Below are positions 51,997 through 60,963 of a DNA stretch of 64,000 nt, piece after piece. Each line of letters starts with the position of its first letter. Position 1 is the first letter of the stretch. A model generated the notes under the pieces. The model was not told the origin of the DNA, made no database searches, and was given only the letters and a program-made list of their open reading frames with translations. The stretch lies in assembly GCF_039414295.1 (NCBI RefSeq), contig NZ_JBCITM010000010.1, positions 66,670-130,669 on the forward strand, read 5' to 3'. A program made the position numbers and the translations under genes. This stretch comes from Anoxynatronum sibiricum (GTDB lineage Bacteria; Bacillota; Clostridia; Peptostreptococcales; Tindalliaceae).

Positions 51997-53151
51997 TCAT
52001 GCTTCTGCTCCATTTTCCCCCTCAATGGGAATGGATGCCAGCACCTGAGTGCCTTTGCCCGGCGCCGAACGAATATCAAATTTTCCCTTCAGCAAGTGTA
52101 CCCGTTCACCCATGCCGGTGAGGCCAAAGCTGACTCCCTGCTTTTCCTCACGCACCTTGGCCATGTCAAAGCCGCGACCGTTGTCCCGCACCATGAGGTT
52201 GATGCGGTCTTTATGATACTCAATGGTGATCACCACCTCTGGCGCTCCCGAGTGTTTGCGGGCATTGGTGAGGGATTCCTGAATAATGCGAAAAAGAGCG
52301 ATTTCAAGAGAGTTATCCACCCGTTGCTCCCGCCCCATCACGTTCAGTTCCACATGAATCTGGTAGTCTTCCATGTACTGTTCTGTATACCGCTTTACAG
52401 CGGCCAGCAGCCCCAGGTCGTCCAAAGACATGGGGCGCAGGTCAAAGATGATTTTTCGCACATCCTCCAGGCTGCCCCTCACCAGCCACATAAGGTCCTG
52501 AAGTTCATCCCGCACCTGGTCTGGGTTCACATCCATCAGCTTCAGGCAGAATTCTGCCCGCATCACAATGTTGGCGAAGCTCTGGGCCGGCCCGTCGTGA
52601 ATGTCCCGGGCCACCCGGCGGCGTTCTTCTTCCTGTGCTTTGATGATGGAGAGTCCCACATTGTTGGTATGCTGCACTTCTCCCAGTTGGTTGAAGTATC
52701 CTGTCAAATCGTGGGTGAGGAGCTTCAGGGCCATGCTGATACTGCTGATGAGATCTTCCGATCGTTTTTTGGCATTTTCCAGAGTGCGCAGGTTCTGTGC
52801 CAGATGATCCCGCTGCAACCGCAGGATTTTTTCTGTCTCCCGCTTCTGCATCAGCTCCATCATTTTCTCATGGGCGGCATCATAGGTTTCCTTGATGGCC
52901 TCTTTGCTGTACCGGTTAAAATCCCGGTTCACCACCATCAGCTGGTTTCGCAGTTTACGGGATTCATCTTCCAGGCGATCCACTTCGCCAATCACCCGGT
53001 CAATGCGAATTTTGATGTCCAACAGCTGCCGCAGGCACCGATCATACTCATCGCGCACATCTGTTTCCAGTCTGAAAAGATCTGCTTTTCCCCGCTCTAC
53101 GGCCTCAATGGTGTTGGCGATGACATTTTCAAGTTTCTTCATATCGAACAC
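51997..53151 (-). CDS. DegS/NarX-type cytosolic sensor histidine kinase
   Basis: 384 residues, close to DegS (385). A long coiled-coil N-terminal half (about 1-175) is followed by HisKA_3 with the phospho-accepting His in RRVARDIHDGPAQSFANI and an ATPase domain with FRIIQESLTNARKHSGA, DNGRGFD and GLTGMGERV. It has no membrane segment, so input must come from another protein; the HAMP sensor gene immediately upstream is the obvious candidate. The GTG at 53151 is chosen because GGAGGCGAT lies eight bases before it. Confidence 0.92.
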   Translation of the reverse strand: MFDMKKLENVIANTIEAVERGKADLFRLETDVRDEYDRCLRQLLDIKIRIDRVIGEVDRLEDESRKLRNQLMVVNRDFNRYSKEAIKETYDAAHEKMMELMQKRETEKILRLQRDHLAQNLRTLENAKKRSEDLISSISMALKLLTHDLTGYFNQLGEVQHTNNVGLSIIKAQEEERRRVARDIHDGPAQSFANIVMRAEFCLKLMDVNPDQVRDELQDLMWLVRGSLEDVRKIIFDLRPMSLDDLGLLAAVKRYTEQYMEDYQIHVELNVMGREQRVDNSLEIALFRIIQESLTNARKHSGAPEVVITIEYHKDRINLMVRDNGRGFDMAKVREEKQGVSFGLTGMGERVHLLKGKFDIRSAPGKGTQVLASIPIEGENGAEA

Positions 53152-53198
53152 GGGAATCGCCTCCGGCATCATGCGTTCAAGTTGGTGGGTTCCCTGCC

Positions 53199-54170
53199 TT
53201 ACGATCGTTCGTCTTTCACCTGGAACTGGTTCAGGAAAGTTTGCAGTTTTTGAGATACCCGGGTCAGCCGCTTGCCGCTGGAGAGAATTTCCCGCAACCA
53301 CTCCTGCTGCTTATCGACACTCCATGAATCGTCTGCTGCCGCCATGGTTTCTGACCGGTTGACAATGAGTTTGGAGGCATAATCCATTTCTTCCACCGTC
53401 TGATAAATGGAGCGGAATAACACGCCCAGCTGGCGATTCATCAGGTTAAACCCTTCTGCCAGATGCCCCAGCTCATCGGCTGCCGCCGGCTCCAGTTCGC
53501 CTGAGAAGTCTCCCACCGCTGCCTGTTCAGTGGCAGTGAGCAGCTGTTTCACCGGTTTGCCCACCGATTTCACAATGATGACTCGAATGAGCACCAGGCT
53601 CACCAGCACCACGCCCACAAAAATTTTCACCCACTGAAGGGCACTTTCCATGAGAAACTGCTGGGCGGGCAACAGGTCGGTGGTGAAATGCAGATAGGCC
53701 GCTGTCTGACCCAAGGCATTCGCCAGAGGAACCACAAAGAGAAGCACCGGCCGGTCGCCGGTTTCGCTGGTGGTTTGCTGTACCTGCAACACACCCTGCT
53801 CCACGGCGGCACTCAGCGCCCTTGATTGCATGTGATTCCCCAGACGCTCCTGCTGGTCATGGGCCATCATCTCCCCTTTTACATTAGTTACGTAAACCTG
53901 GGTGATTTTAGGGTCCTGTTTCATGAACGAAATGACAGACAACATGGGTTCGGTGTCACTTGCTGTCATGGCATTTTCCATGATTTCGCCTGCAAACATG
54001 GCAATGGACTTCCCTTGCCGTGTTTCCTGTTGGATTAATACCCTTTGATTCATAAAATATGTCATGGTTCCCATCCCCAGCATTAAAAATGTGATGAGCA
54101 GGGTGATGGTCATGCTTACTTTAAAGGTGAGCGAAAAGCCTTTTCGTTTTTTGACAGTCATGCGTTTCAT
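53199..54170 (-). CDS. membrane sensor protein with HAMP domain, no kinase
   Basis: 323 residues. Membrane segment (about 14-40), an outer sensor domain of about 130 residues (PAS/Cache-like, with DPKITQVYVTNVKGEMMAHD and LLFVVPLANALG), second segment (about 183-205), HAMP linker (GKPVKQLLTATEQAAVGDFSG) and about 90 C-terminal residues of coiled coil. There is no kinase or chemotaxis signalling domain. It lies just before the DegS-type kinase. The pair looks like a sensor kinase split into two chains. The start overlaps the DUF192 stop (TGATG). Confidence 0.85.
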   Translation of the reverse strand: MKRMTVKKRKGFSLTFKVSMTITLLITFLMLGMGTMTYFMNQRVLIQQETRQGKSIAMFAGEIMENAMTASDTEPMLSVISFMKQDPKITQVYVTNVKGEMMAHDQQERLGNHMQSRALSAAVEQGVLQVQQTTSETGDRPVLLFVVPLANALGQTAAYLHFTTDLLPAQQFLMESALQWVKIFVGVVLVSLVLIRVIIVKSVGKPVKQLLTATEQAAVGDFSGELEPAAADELGHLAEGFNLMNRQLGVLFRSIYQTVEEMDYASKLIVNRSETMAAADDSWSVDKQQEWLREILSSGKRLTRVSQKLQTFLNQFQVKDERS

Positions 54171-54517
54171 CAGATTCCCTCTTTTCTTATAATCAGATCA
54201 ATGACATCCCCCGGCTGAATCCCCAGCCGACGAGCCTTGCCGGCAGCCATTTCCAGCACCCGGCAGGCACCGGGCATTTTCTGGCCCCAAGTATTGGGGG
54301 GGAGGGTGTCAGCCACCTGCAGCACCCGGTTGTGATCATCGAGAAAGAGTGCGTCAATGGCATACCCCATTCCCCAGGTGTGAATGCTGCTGCAGGGTTC
54401 CAGCAGCAGACCGGTATCCGCCGGCAACTGCCGGGTACCCAGCAGCCCTTTGAGGCGGCTGAAAAAAGTATTGGCATGGATGACCCGCGCCACAGGTGTG
54501 ATGATTCTCTCCGCCAT
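54170..54517 (-). CDS. DUF192 family protein
   Basis: 115 residues: FFSRLKGLLGTRQLP, LLEPCSSIHTWGMGYAID, LFLDDHNRVL, then AAGKARRLGIQPGDVI, the DUF192 pattern (small beta-barrel). Members often lie by Tad or export genes; the function is unknown. The ATG at 54517 has GGGGAGGG before it. The frame is open 22 codons further because of the repeat copy C, which should not be counted as protein. Confidence 0.88.
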   Translation of the reverse strand: MAERIITPVARVIHANTFFSRLKGLLGTRQLPADTGLLLEPCSSIHTWGMGYAIDALFLDDHNRVLQVADTLPPNTWGQKMPGACRVLEMAAGKARRLGIQPGDVIDLIIRKEGI

Positions 54518-54531
54518 TGATCTCCCTCCCC

Positions 54532-54584
54532 GATTTCCAAGACTACTCCTTACCAGATCCCTTATCTTCATCGCATTTGACACT
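54532..54584 (-). repeat. dispersed intergenic repeat, copy C
   Basis: On the minus strand GATGAAGATAAGGGATCTGG, then TAAGGAGTAGTCTTGGAAATC. It begins at the tadC stop and ends just before the DUF192 ribosome site. The sequence nearly equals copy B. Confidence 0.75.
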
Positions 54585-54585
54585 T

Positions 54586-55512
54586 TTATTGGAACACCCG
54601 CATGATCTGCAGCACGGCCGGCCCTAACAGGACAATGAAGATGGCGGGGAAAATGAACATCACCATGGGAATCAGCATTTTGATGGGCGCTTTCATGGCG
54701 GTTTCTTCCGCCCGCTGCCGCTTTTTCTGCCGCATTTCCTTTGACTGGATGCGCAGCACGTTGCCAATGCTGATGCCCAGCTGCTCCGCCAGTACGATGG
54801 AGCCCACAAAGTTGGAGAGGCTGTCCACGTTCAGCCGGGCGGCCATGTCTTTCAGGGCATCCCGCCGGGATTTGCCCATTTTGGTTTCCCGGAGCACCGT
54901 GAGAAATTCATCGGACAGCAATCCGTTGGTTTTCTCCACGATTTTCATGAGAGCCCCTTCAAATCCCAAACCGGCTTCCACACTTACTGTCAGTAAATCC
55001 AACAGATCGGGCAAAGCCCGCTGCACTTCATCCCGCCGGCGGCGCACCCGCCCCGAGAGCCAGGAGTCAACGATGAACCAGCCAACAAAGAACAGGGGCA
55101 CCATCATCATCACTGCCTGCCAGACCGGCCGGCCTGTCTGCTGAAAAAAGATCCAGCAAAGCCCTGCAAAGGCAAGGGCCAGAAGGGTTTTGATCACCAT
55201 CCACTCCCGGGCATTCAGGTTGCCGGGACGGCCGGCCTCCATCACCTTTTTATCCAGATCTGCCTCCCGGGTGAAGGGAATCACTGCCAGCACCAGGTTG
55301 GCAGATTTCCCCAAAACCGGCCGAAACATCCGCTGGTAAAGCGGCGCTGACAGTTCCTGTTTGCGAATGGGCACTTCCTTTTCTCCCAGTACATGATCCA
55401 TACGCTGGGACATGCGCATTTTTTCTCCAAACACGGCACGGTGCAGCAGCAGAAACAGGGTTCCCGTCATGCCAAACACTCCCGCCATGGTCACGGCCAC
55501 AAACATGTTCAT
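54586..55512 (-). CDS. tadC: Tad pilus membrane protein TadC
   Basis: 308 residues. A N-terminal membrane segment, paired segments (about 105-145) and a C-terminal pair flank the type II secretion F domain (RALPDLLDLLTVSVEAGLGF, EQLGISIGNVLRIQSKEMRQ). It sits in the inner platform of the Flp pilus with TadB. It lies 30 bases after tadB. Confidence 0.93.
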   Translation of the reverse strand: MNMFVAVTMAGVFGMTGTLFLLLHRAVFGEKMRMSQRMDHVLGEKEVPIRKQELSAPLYQRMFRPVLGKSANLVLAVIPFTREADLDKKVMEAGRPGNLNAREWMVIKTLLALAFAGLCWIFFQQTGRPVWQAVMMMVPLFFVGWFIVDSWLSGRVRRRRDEVQRALPDLLDLLTVSVEAGLGFEGALMKIVEKTNGLLSDEFLTVLRETKMGKSRRDALKDMAARLNVDSLSNFVGSIVLAEQLGISIGNVLRIQSKEMRQKKRQRAEETAMKAPIKMLIPMVMFIFPAIFIVLLGPAVLQIMRVFQ

Positions 55513-55542
55513 TCCTCCTCCACCGCTCCTGTCAAAGGCAGA

Positions 55543-56505
55543 CTACACCCGGATACGGACAATCTTTCGAATAAAGAGAAAACCCACCATCTCACCGGCC
55601 ACTGCCATGAGCAGCATCACCCGGCCCACCGGGTGGGTGATCAGCTCCATCAGGTAGCTGGGGTTCACCAGCAGCATGAAAAAAGCCAGTATCACCGGCA
55701 GAAACCCGATGACCATTCCCGACAGCCGGCCCTGGGCCGTGAGGGTTTTAATTTCCCCCTGCAGTCGCACCCGCTCCCGAATGGTTTCGGCAATTTTATC
55801 CAGCACCTCTGCCAGATTGCCCCCCACCTGCCGCTGGATGAGTACCGCGGTGATCACCAGATCCAGGTCATCGCTGTTCACCCGTCGGCTCAGGTTCTGA
55901 AGGGCCCGCTCGGTGGAGGCTCCCAGGTTCACTTCCCGGAAAGTGCGGCTGAACTCTTTGCTGATGGGTTCAGGCATTTCCTTGCGCACCATGTCCATGC
56001 TCTGCATGAAGCTGAAGCCTGCCCGCAGGGAGTTGGACATGATGGTGAGGGCATCGCAGATCTGGGCATTGAAGCTGGTCAGCCGCCGGGCCCGGGCCCG
56101 CTTCACCAGAAAGAAGGGAACAAAGAGCATGATGGCGCCGGCGGCCAACCCCACCAGGGGATTCAATGTGGCACCGGAGAAAAACAGGAAGGTGATAAGC
56201 ATGCTCACCAGGGCCAGGGCCATGAACTCGCCGCCGCTGAGGGGCACGTCGGATTCTTCCAGCTGTTTGTCCATGCCCCGGCCCATGCGGTTCAACAGCC
56301 CCAGGCTGCCAAAGGCTGCCAGCAGTTTTCGGGGCAGGTCTTTGGTGTCTTCCTTTCGATTGGGAGCCGTCCCGTCTTCACTGCCGCTGATGGTTTTTAC
56401 CCGTTTGGCCACACTGGGGCCGACGGGCTGCCGGGCCTGGTGCAGCCCCAACACCAGCAGAAAGCCGGTGAGAAAAATCAATATGGATAACATGGTTGGA
56501 TTCAT
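55543..56505 (-). CDS. tadB: Tad pilus membrane protein TadB
   Basis: 320 residues. N-terminal membrane segment, then paired segments (about 100-140), then the type II secretion F domain (FNAQICDALTIMSNSLRAGF, VLIQRQVGGNLAEVLDKIAE) and a final pair. It forms the platform on which TadA drives assembly of the pilus. Confidence 0.93.
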   Translation of the reverse strand: MNPTMLSILIFLTGFLLVLGLHQARQPVGPSVAKRVKTISGSEDGTAPNRKEDTKDLPRKLLAAFGSLGLLNRMGRGMDKQLEESDVPLSGGEFMALALVSMLITFLFFSGATLNPLVGLAAGAIMLFVPFFLVKRARARRLTSFNAQICDALTIMSNSLRAGFSFMQSMDMVRKEMPEPISKEFSRTFREVNLGASTERALQNLSRRVNSDDLDLVITAVLIQRQVGGNLAEVLDKIAETIRERVRLQGEIKTLTAQGRLSGMVIGFLPVILAFFMLLVNPSYLMELITHPVGRVMLLMAVAGEMVGFLFIRKIVRIRV

Positions 56506-56528
56506 GAGGACACCGCCTGTCTCTGATA

Positions 56529-57899
56529 CTAAAAAATGGATGGGTTGAAAAGGGTATGGGGCAGTTGAATCCCATTGGATTCCAGCATTTCAGTGAACTT
56601 GGGTCGAATGCCGGTGGCCACAAATTCTCCCATGACTTTGCCCCGTTCATCAACACCGTGTTGTTTGAAGAGATACAGGTCTTGCAGGGTGATCACATCC
56701 CCCTCCATCCCCTGTACTTCGGTTAAGTGGGTGATGCGCCGGGAACCATCCCGCAGGCGGCTCTGGTGAATGATCAGGTCCACCGCCGAGGCAATCTGCT
56801 CCCGAATGGCCCGCACCGGCAGGTCCATGCCGGCCATGAGCACCATGGTTTCCAGCCGGGAAATCATATCCCGGGGGGTGTTGGCATGGCCGGTGGTGAG
56901 GGAACCGTCGTGGCCGGTGTTCATGGCCTGGAGCATATCCAGCGCTTCGCCGCTGCGCACCTCTCCCACCACAATGCGGTCGGGGCGCATCCGCAGGGAG
57001 TTTTTCACCAGGTCACGAATGGTGACGGCTCCCTTGCCTTCAATGTTGGGCGGGCGGCTTTCCAGGGTGATGACATGGGGCTGCCGCAGCTGTATTTCCG
57101 CCGCATCTTCAATGGTGACAATGCGGTCACTGTCGGGAATAAAGGAGGACATCACGTTCAGCGTGGTGGTTTTACCACTGCCGGTGCCTCCTGAAACGAT
57201 GATATTCAGCCGCCCCTTGACGCAGGCATCGAGGAATTCAGCCATCTCCCGGGTGAGGGTGCCAAAGTTGATCAGGTCTTCCACGGTGAAGGGATCGGTG
57301 GCAAACTTACGAATGGTCACCGTGGGGCCGTTGAGGGCCAACGGGGGGATGATGGCATTCACACGGGAACCGTCGGGAAGGCGGGCATCCACCATGGGAC
57401 TGCTCTCGTCGATGCGCCGGCCAATGGGAGCCACGATGCGTTCAATCACATTGAGCACATGGTCGTCATCCCTGAACCGCACCCCGGTGAGCTCCAGCTT
57501 TCCGTTCCGCTCGGCGTACACCATGCGGGGGCCGTTGACCATGACTTCGCTCACGGCTTCATCCTGAAGCAGGGGATTGATGGGGCCATAGCCGATGATT
57601 TCATCCACCATTTCCTGCTTCAGCCGCAGCCGGTCCATCCGCAGGTGCACCTCGGTGCCGGTTTCCTGCACCAGCTGGTCCACCAGCTCTTCAATGCGCT
57701 TGACCACGGCTTTTTCCGAATCCTGCTCTGTTTCCTTTTCATCGGGCTTGGCGTTTTTCAGCTTGTCCACAATTTTGCCGTGAAGCTCATGCTTCCAGGC
57801 CGCATGGGGGTCTGCCAGTTCCACCAGATTTTTCGGCTGCTGTTCTTCCTGGCTGCGGTCTTTTTCTTTTTTCTTTTCCAGCTTTTGTAATAATGACAT
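56529..57899 (-). CDS. tadA: Tad pilus assembly ATPase TadA/CpaF
   Basis: 456 residues. A N-terminal acidic/coiled domain (about 1-110) is followed by a secretion-ATPase domain with Walker A SGGTGSGKTTTLNVM (about 240-254), the Asp box and RPPNIEGKGAVTIRDLVK, Walker B region RIVVGEVRSGEALDML, and a His box (TGHDGSLTTGHAN). It powers pilin polymerisation. The family length is normal. Confidence 0.95.
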   Translation of the reverse strand: MSLLQKLEKKKEKDRSQEEQQPKNLVELADPHAAWKHELHGKIVDKLKNAKPDEKETEQDSEKAVVKRIEELVDQLVQETGTEVHLRMDRLRLKQEMVDEIIGYGPINPLLQDEAVSEVMVNGPRMVYAERNGKLELTGVRFRDDDHVLNVIERIVAPIGRRIDESSPMVDARLPDGSRVNAIIPPLALNGPTVTIRKFATDPFTVEDLINFGTLTREMAEFLDACVKGRLNIIVSGGTGSGKTTTLNVMSSFIPDSDRIVTIEDAAEIQLRQPHVITLESRPPNIEGKGAVTIRDLVKNSLRMRPDRIVVGEVRSGEALDMLQAMNTGHDGSLTTGHANTPRDMISRLETMVLMAGMDLPVRAIREQIASAVDLIIHQSRLRDGSRRITHLTEVQGMEGDVITLQDLYLFKQHGVDERGKVMGEFVATGIRPKFTEMLESNGIQLPHTLFNPSIF

Positions 57900-57911
57900 G
57901 CCCCATCACTC

Positions 57912-59138
57912 CTAAAAGTTAAACAAACGGTTAACGACCATTTTATTCTTTCGGCTGCTGCGGCTCTTGTCGCCTTCCAGCAGGTTCAGTTCTTCCATCA
58001 GGTTCATCACACTGATGGACACACCGGCATTGGGCTGGCTGATGACAAAAGGCTGGCCCTTGTTGATGGCGGTGCGCACCACCCGCTGGTCTTCAGGAAT
58101 GGCGGCGGTGAGGTGGGTGTCCAATGTGGTTTCCAGGTCTTTCACCTTGATGCCTTCCCGGTTCTGCTGGTTCAGCACAATACTGGTGCGGCCGGCATAC
58201 TTGAGGGTGGCGAAAATTTCCCGTGCCGATTTCACATGTTTCAGGGTGGTCAGTTCCTGGTTCAGCATCAGGGCAATCACATCGCTGGCATCCAGCACAT
58301 TGAGATTGATGTCGCTGTAAGAAGGCGCCGTATCCACCAGAATGTAGTCATAATGATTCCGCAGGATTTTGAGAATTTTTTCCACATGGTCGGCCTCCAC
58401 CAGTTCTCCCTGCTCGGGGCTGGAGGGGGCGGCCAGAATCTGAACCCCGGTTAGATGGGGTACCATGTAGCTTTCAATGAGGCCCAGATCCATCCCGTTT
58501 TCATCCTGCACCAGGTCGGCAACACTGCCCTTGGCTGCCACGTTCAGCATTACTGAAACGTCGCCGGAGGCCAGGTCCAGGTCAATGAGAGCCACTTTTT
58601 TCTGCGTCTGCCGGGCCAGTGCCACGGCCAGGTTGCAGGCCAGGGTGGTTTTTCCCACGCCGCCTTTGGTACAGAAAAAGCTGACAATCTTGCCTTTTTT
58701 GGCGTAGCGTTCCTGGGTGGTTTCCTTCACCGGTGCGCCGCCGCCAAACTGCAGGTTGCGCCGCTGCTGGCTCTGGTGCACCCGGCGAATGGTTTCTGCC
58801 AGTTCGGCAGAGGTGAGGGGTTTCACCATGTATTCCCGGGCACCGGCGGCCATGGCCTTGCGCAGGTACTCCTGTTCTCCCTGAATGGAGACAATGATGA
58901 TGGCCGATTCAGGCACCTTCATGGAAATTTCCTCCGTGGCACCGATGCCGTCGAGACCGGGCATGTTGACATCCATCAGAATCACATCCGGCTTCAGATC
59001 CATGGCCAGGGCCACGGCTTCGTGGCCGTCGCCGGCTTCGCCCACCACTTCCATATCATCTTCAAAATAAAGCAATCGCTTGATATCTTCCCGTGTATTG
59101 GCGATATCGTCTGTCACCAGAACCCGAATGGGTGTCAT
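57912..59138 (-). CDS. receiver-ParA fusion protein, CpaE/TadZ type
   Basis: 408 residues. A N-terminal receiver (about 1-125) with VTDDIANTRED, the phospho-accepting Asp in VILMDVNMPGLDG, Ser in IIVSIQGE and Lys in YMVKPLTSAEL is followed by a MinD/ParA ATPase with deviant Walker A CTKGGVGKTTLACNL (about 160-174). CpaE and TadZ place the Tad apparatus at a cell pole; their receiver is often degenerate, but here the acidic pocket is complete. The ATG at 59138 has GAAGGAGG before it. Confidence 0.92.
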   Translation of the reverse strand: MTPIRVLVTDDIANTREDIKRLLYFEDDMEVVGEAGDGHEAVALAMDLKPDVILMDVNMPGLDGIGATEEISMKVPESAIIIVSIQGEQEYLRKAMAAGAREYMVKPLTSAELAETIRRVHQSQQRRNLQFGGGAPVKETTQERYAKKGKIVSFFCTKGGVGKTTLACNLAVALARQTQKKVALIDLDLASGDVSVMLNVAAKGSVADLVQDENGMDLGLIESYMVPHLTGVQILAAPSSPEQGELVEADHVEKILKILRNHYDYILVDTAPSYSDINLNVLDASDVIALMLNQELTTLKHVKSAREIFATLKYAGRTSIVLNQQNREGIKVKDLETTLDTHLTAAIPEDQRVVRTAINKGQPFVISQPNAGVSISVMNLMEELNLLEGDKSRSSRKNKMVVNRLFNF

Positions 59139-59181
59139 GGGATTTCCTCCTTCTCTTGGCTGGTTCACTTTTTTGGCTGGT

Positions 59182-59916
59182 TTAGCGCATTAATCCTTCC
59201 ACACCCACCATGGGAATCACCACCACCCGGTCATCCTCCGGCGAACGGAGAGACAACTGAATGCTGCCGTACTGAATGGCCAGGGCAATTTGCTGGGCTT
59301 CTTCCGGTGCCACCATGAGGGTGACGGTTTCCGGTTCTCCCGGTTTGTCTGCCCCGCTCACCATGCGGGCATCAATGGCCAGTACCGGCACATGATGAAT
59401 GATGGTGGAGGTGGCGGTGTAGGTTTTTTCATCGGTGCTGCCGGTTTCCGGGTTGCGGGTTTCCACTTCGTAGCGGAAGGTGACCAGCACATCCACCAGG
59501 TCGTTGACTTCCAGAAGCCCGTGGAGGGCACTGACATACCCCACTGGAATGGAAACGGCCCGTTTGCCCTCTGCCACCTTCACTGCCAGGCCTCCCTGCT
59601 GGTCTTCCCGAGACATGAGCTTTTGGGTCATCACCTGCTCACCGGGGAAAATATCACTGCGGGCCAGCTTGCCCACAGCGTCTGCCGGGTCCAGAATGGC
59701 ACCGGGCATCACATACTCCACCGGCACTTCCACAAATTCCAGCATGCTTCCCTGAATGGTGGCCCGGGCAGGAATGGTTTGCTTGGCGGTGGCCACCTGA
59801 GTGTAGTTACCGGAAAGCTGGTAGGTGGCTTCCACGGTGCGCATGTACTGAAAGGCTCCAAAGGCGGCAATGGCGCCAAAGAGAATGGCCAGCAATAAAA
59901 TCAGTTTATTTCTCAT
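59182..59916 (-). CDS. Tad pilus assembly protein CpaB/RcpC
   Basis: 244 residues. A N-terminal membrane segment (LILLLAILFGAIAAFGAF) is followed by a SAF domain (about 38-110; IPARATIQGSMLEFVEV, AVGKLARSDIFPGEQV) and an RcpC-type C-terminal part (ISVALHG-like VGYVSALHGLLEVNDLVDV). It may anchor the pilus at the wall. The ATG at 59916 is preferred with AGGTG before it. Confidence 0.9.
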   Translation of the reverse strand: MRNKLILLLAILFGAIAAFGAFQYMRTVEATYQLSGNYTQVATAKQTIPARATIQGSMLEFVEVPVEYVMPGAILDPADAVGKLARSDIFPGEQVMTQKLMSREDQQGGLAVKVAEGKRAVSIPVGYVSALHGLLEVNDLVDVLVTFRYEVETRNPETGSTDEKTYTATSTIIHHVPVLAIDARMVSGADKPGEPETVTLMVAPEEAQQIALAIQYGSIQLSLRSPEDDRVVVIPMVGVEGLMR

Positions 59917-59933
59917 GGTTTGCACCTGCTCTC

Positions 59934-60962
59934 TTATTGAATCAGTCTGGCGGCTGCCAGCCCATAATAGTCCTGGTTGAGGTCGGTTTCATATTCCATG
60001 CCTTCCGGCGGAACACGTTCCAGAAAATAGCCTTTCACATTGTTCTTGTTGCCGCTGCCTTCCACCTCCTGGGCGAAAAAGGCGGCAAATCCCACCACAA
60101 TGACAGTGGTTCGTCCCTGAAGTGTCTGGGGATCATAGATGGGCACAATCATCACCCGGCTGCAGTTGGGTTTGTAATTTTCGTGGGTGCAGGCTGGTGA
60201 ATGCTGGCACTGGTTGATGCGATAGTTCACCCCGGTGGTGGTGGGACCAGACATGTTTCCCGGTTCTGTGGGAATCTCATCCCCCACCCGAATGATGCCG
60301 TTGTAGCCATATTTGATGTTATTCTCGTAGGATGCTGCTCCCGGAAGTCCCAAGGCCAGAGCGCCGTAGTTGCCCGGGCCGTAATCATCCTTTGACCCGG
60401 CTTTCAGGGTGTACAGTGTGTTGTAGGTCAGTTCCTGTTCGGGAATGCCGAAGGGCACGATGCCCCTGCCGCCGCTTACCGCGCCGTACTGGGCGGTGGC
60501 ACTGGCAGTAACGGTGCCGCTGGAAACGCCGATCACCGGCCCGAAGACAAAACTGCGGTCACGGGTGGCGGTGACGGTGATCTGGCGGCTCTGTTCCCCA
60601 AAGGTGACGGTGACTGCCGATGCTTCCACGTCATTGTAAGCGGCGTAGCTTTTGGCAATGGCTTCAGCCACCGTCGTCTGAGGCAGCTCCCGGGCACCGG
60701 CCAGGGCAGCGGCATCCACTGCATTCACCAGGCGGCTCTTCTCAAGCCGCAGGGCTCCCAGGTCAATGACCAGGGCACTGAAGCCAAAGGCAGCCATGAG
60801 AAAAACGGCGAAGAGCACCAGCACCGACCCCTGCTCTTGTTTCAGCAGGCCTGTCATCCAACGTTTCATCCGAGTTTTCATCTGATTTTTCATCCGGCGT
60901 TTCAAATTCAGTTGTGTGTGAAGGGGGGTTCCCCCCGTCATGCTTTTTTCCTTCATCGCCAT
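59934..60962 (-). CDS. TadG-like Flp pilus membrane protein
   Basis: 342 residues. A basic N-terminal lead (about 1-42) precedes one membrane segment with GSVLVLFAVFLMAAFGFSA and LVNAVDAAALAGARELP, the TadE/G-like pattern (PF13400). The outer domain of about 260 residues includes a Cys pair region (NQCQHSPACTHENYKPNC, four Cys) that may form disulfides or bind metal. The role in pilus assembly is inferred from position. It starts next to the TadE-like stop. Confidence 0.85.
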   Translation of the reverse strand: MAMKEKSMTGGTPLHTQLNLKRRMKNQMKTRMKRWMTGLLKQEQGSVLVLFAVFLMAAFGFSALVIDLGALRLEKSRLVNAVDAAALAGARELPQTTVAEAIAKSYAAYNDVEASAVTVTFGEQSRQITVTATRDRSFVFGPVIGVSSGTVTASATAQYGAVSGGRGIVPFGIPEQELTYNTLYTLKAGSKDDYGPGNYGALALGLPGAASYENNIKYGYNGIIRVGDEIPTEPGNMSGPTTTGVNYRINQCQHSPACTHENYKPNCSRVMIVPIYDPQTLQGRTTVIVVGFAAFFAQEVEGSGNKNNVKGYFLERVPPEGMEYETDLNQDYYGLAAARLIQ

Positions 60963-60963
60963 C

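Noticed and set aside
51802..53253. Long plus-strand open frame of 483 codons
   Set aside because: It is antisense to the DegS-type kinase gene, has a His/Phe-rich composition typical of a shadow frame, and no ribosome site.
55393..56490. Plus-strand open frame of 365 codons opposite tadB
   Set aside because: Shadow of tadB; repetitive His/Gln composition and no family pattern.
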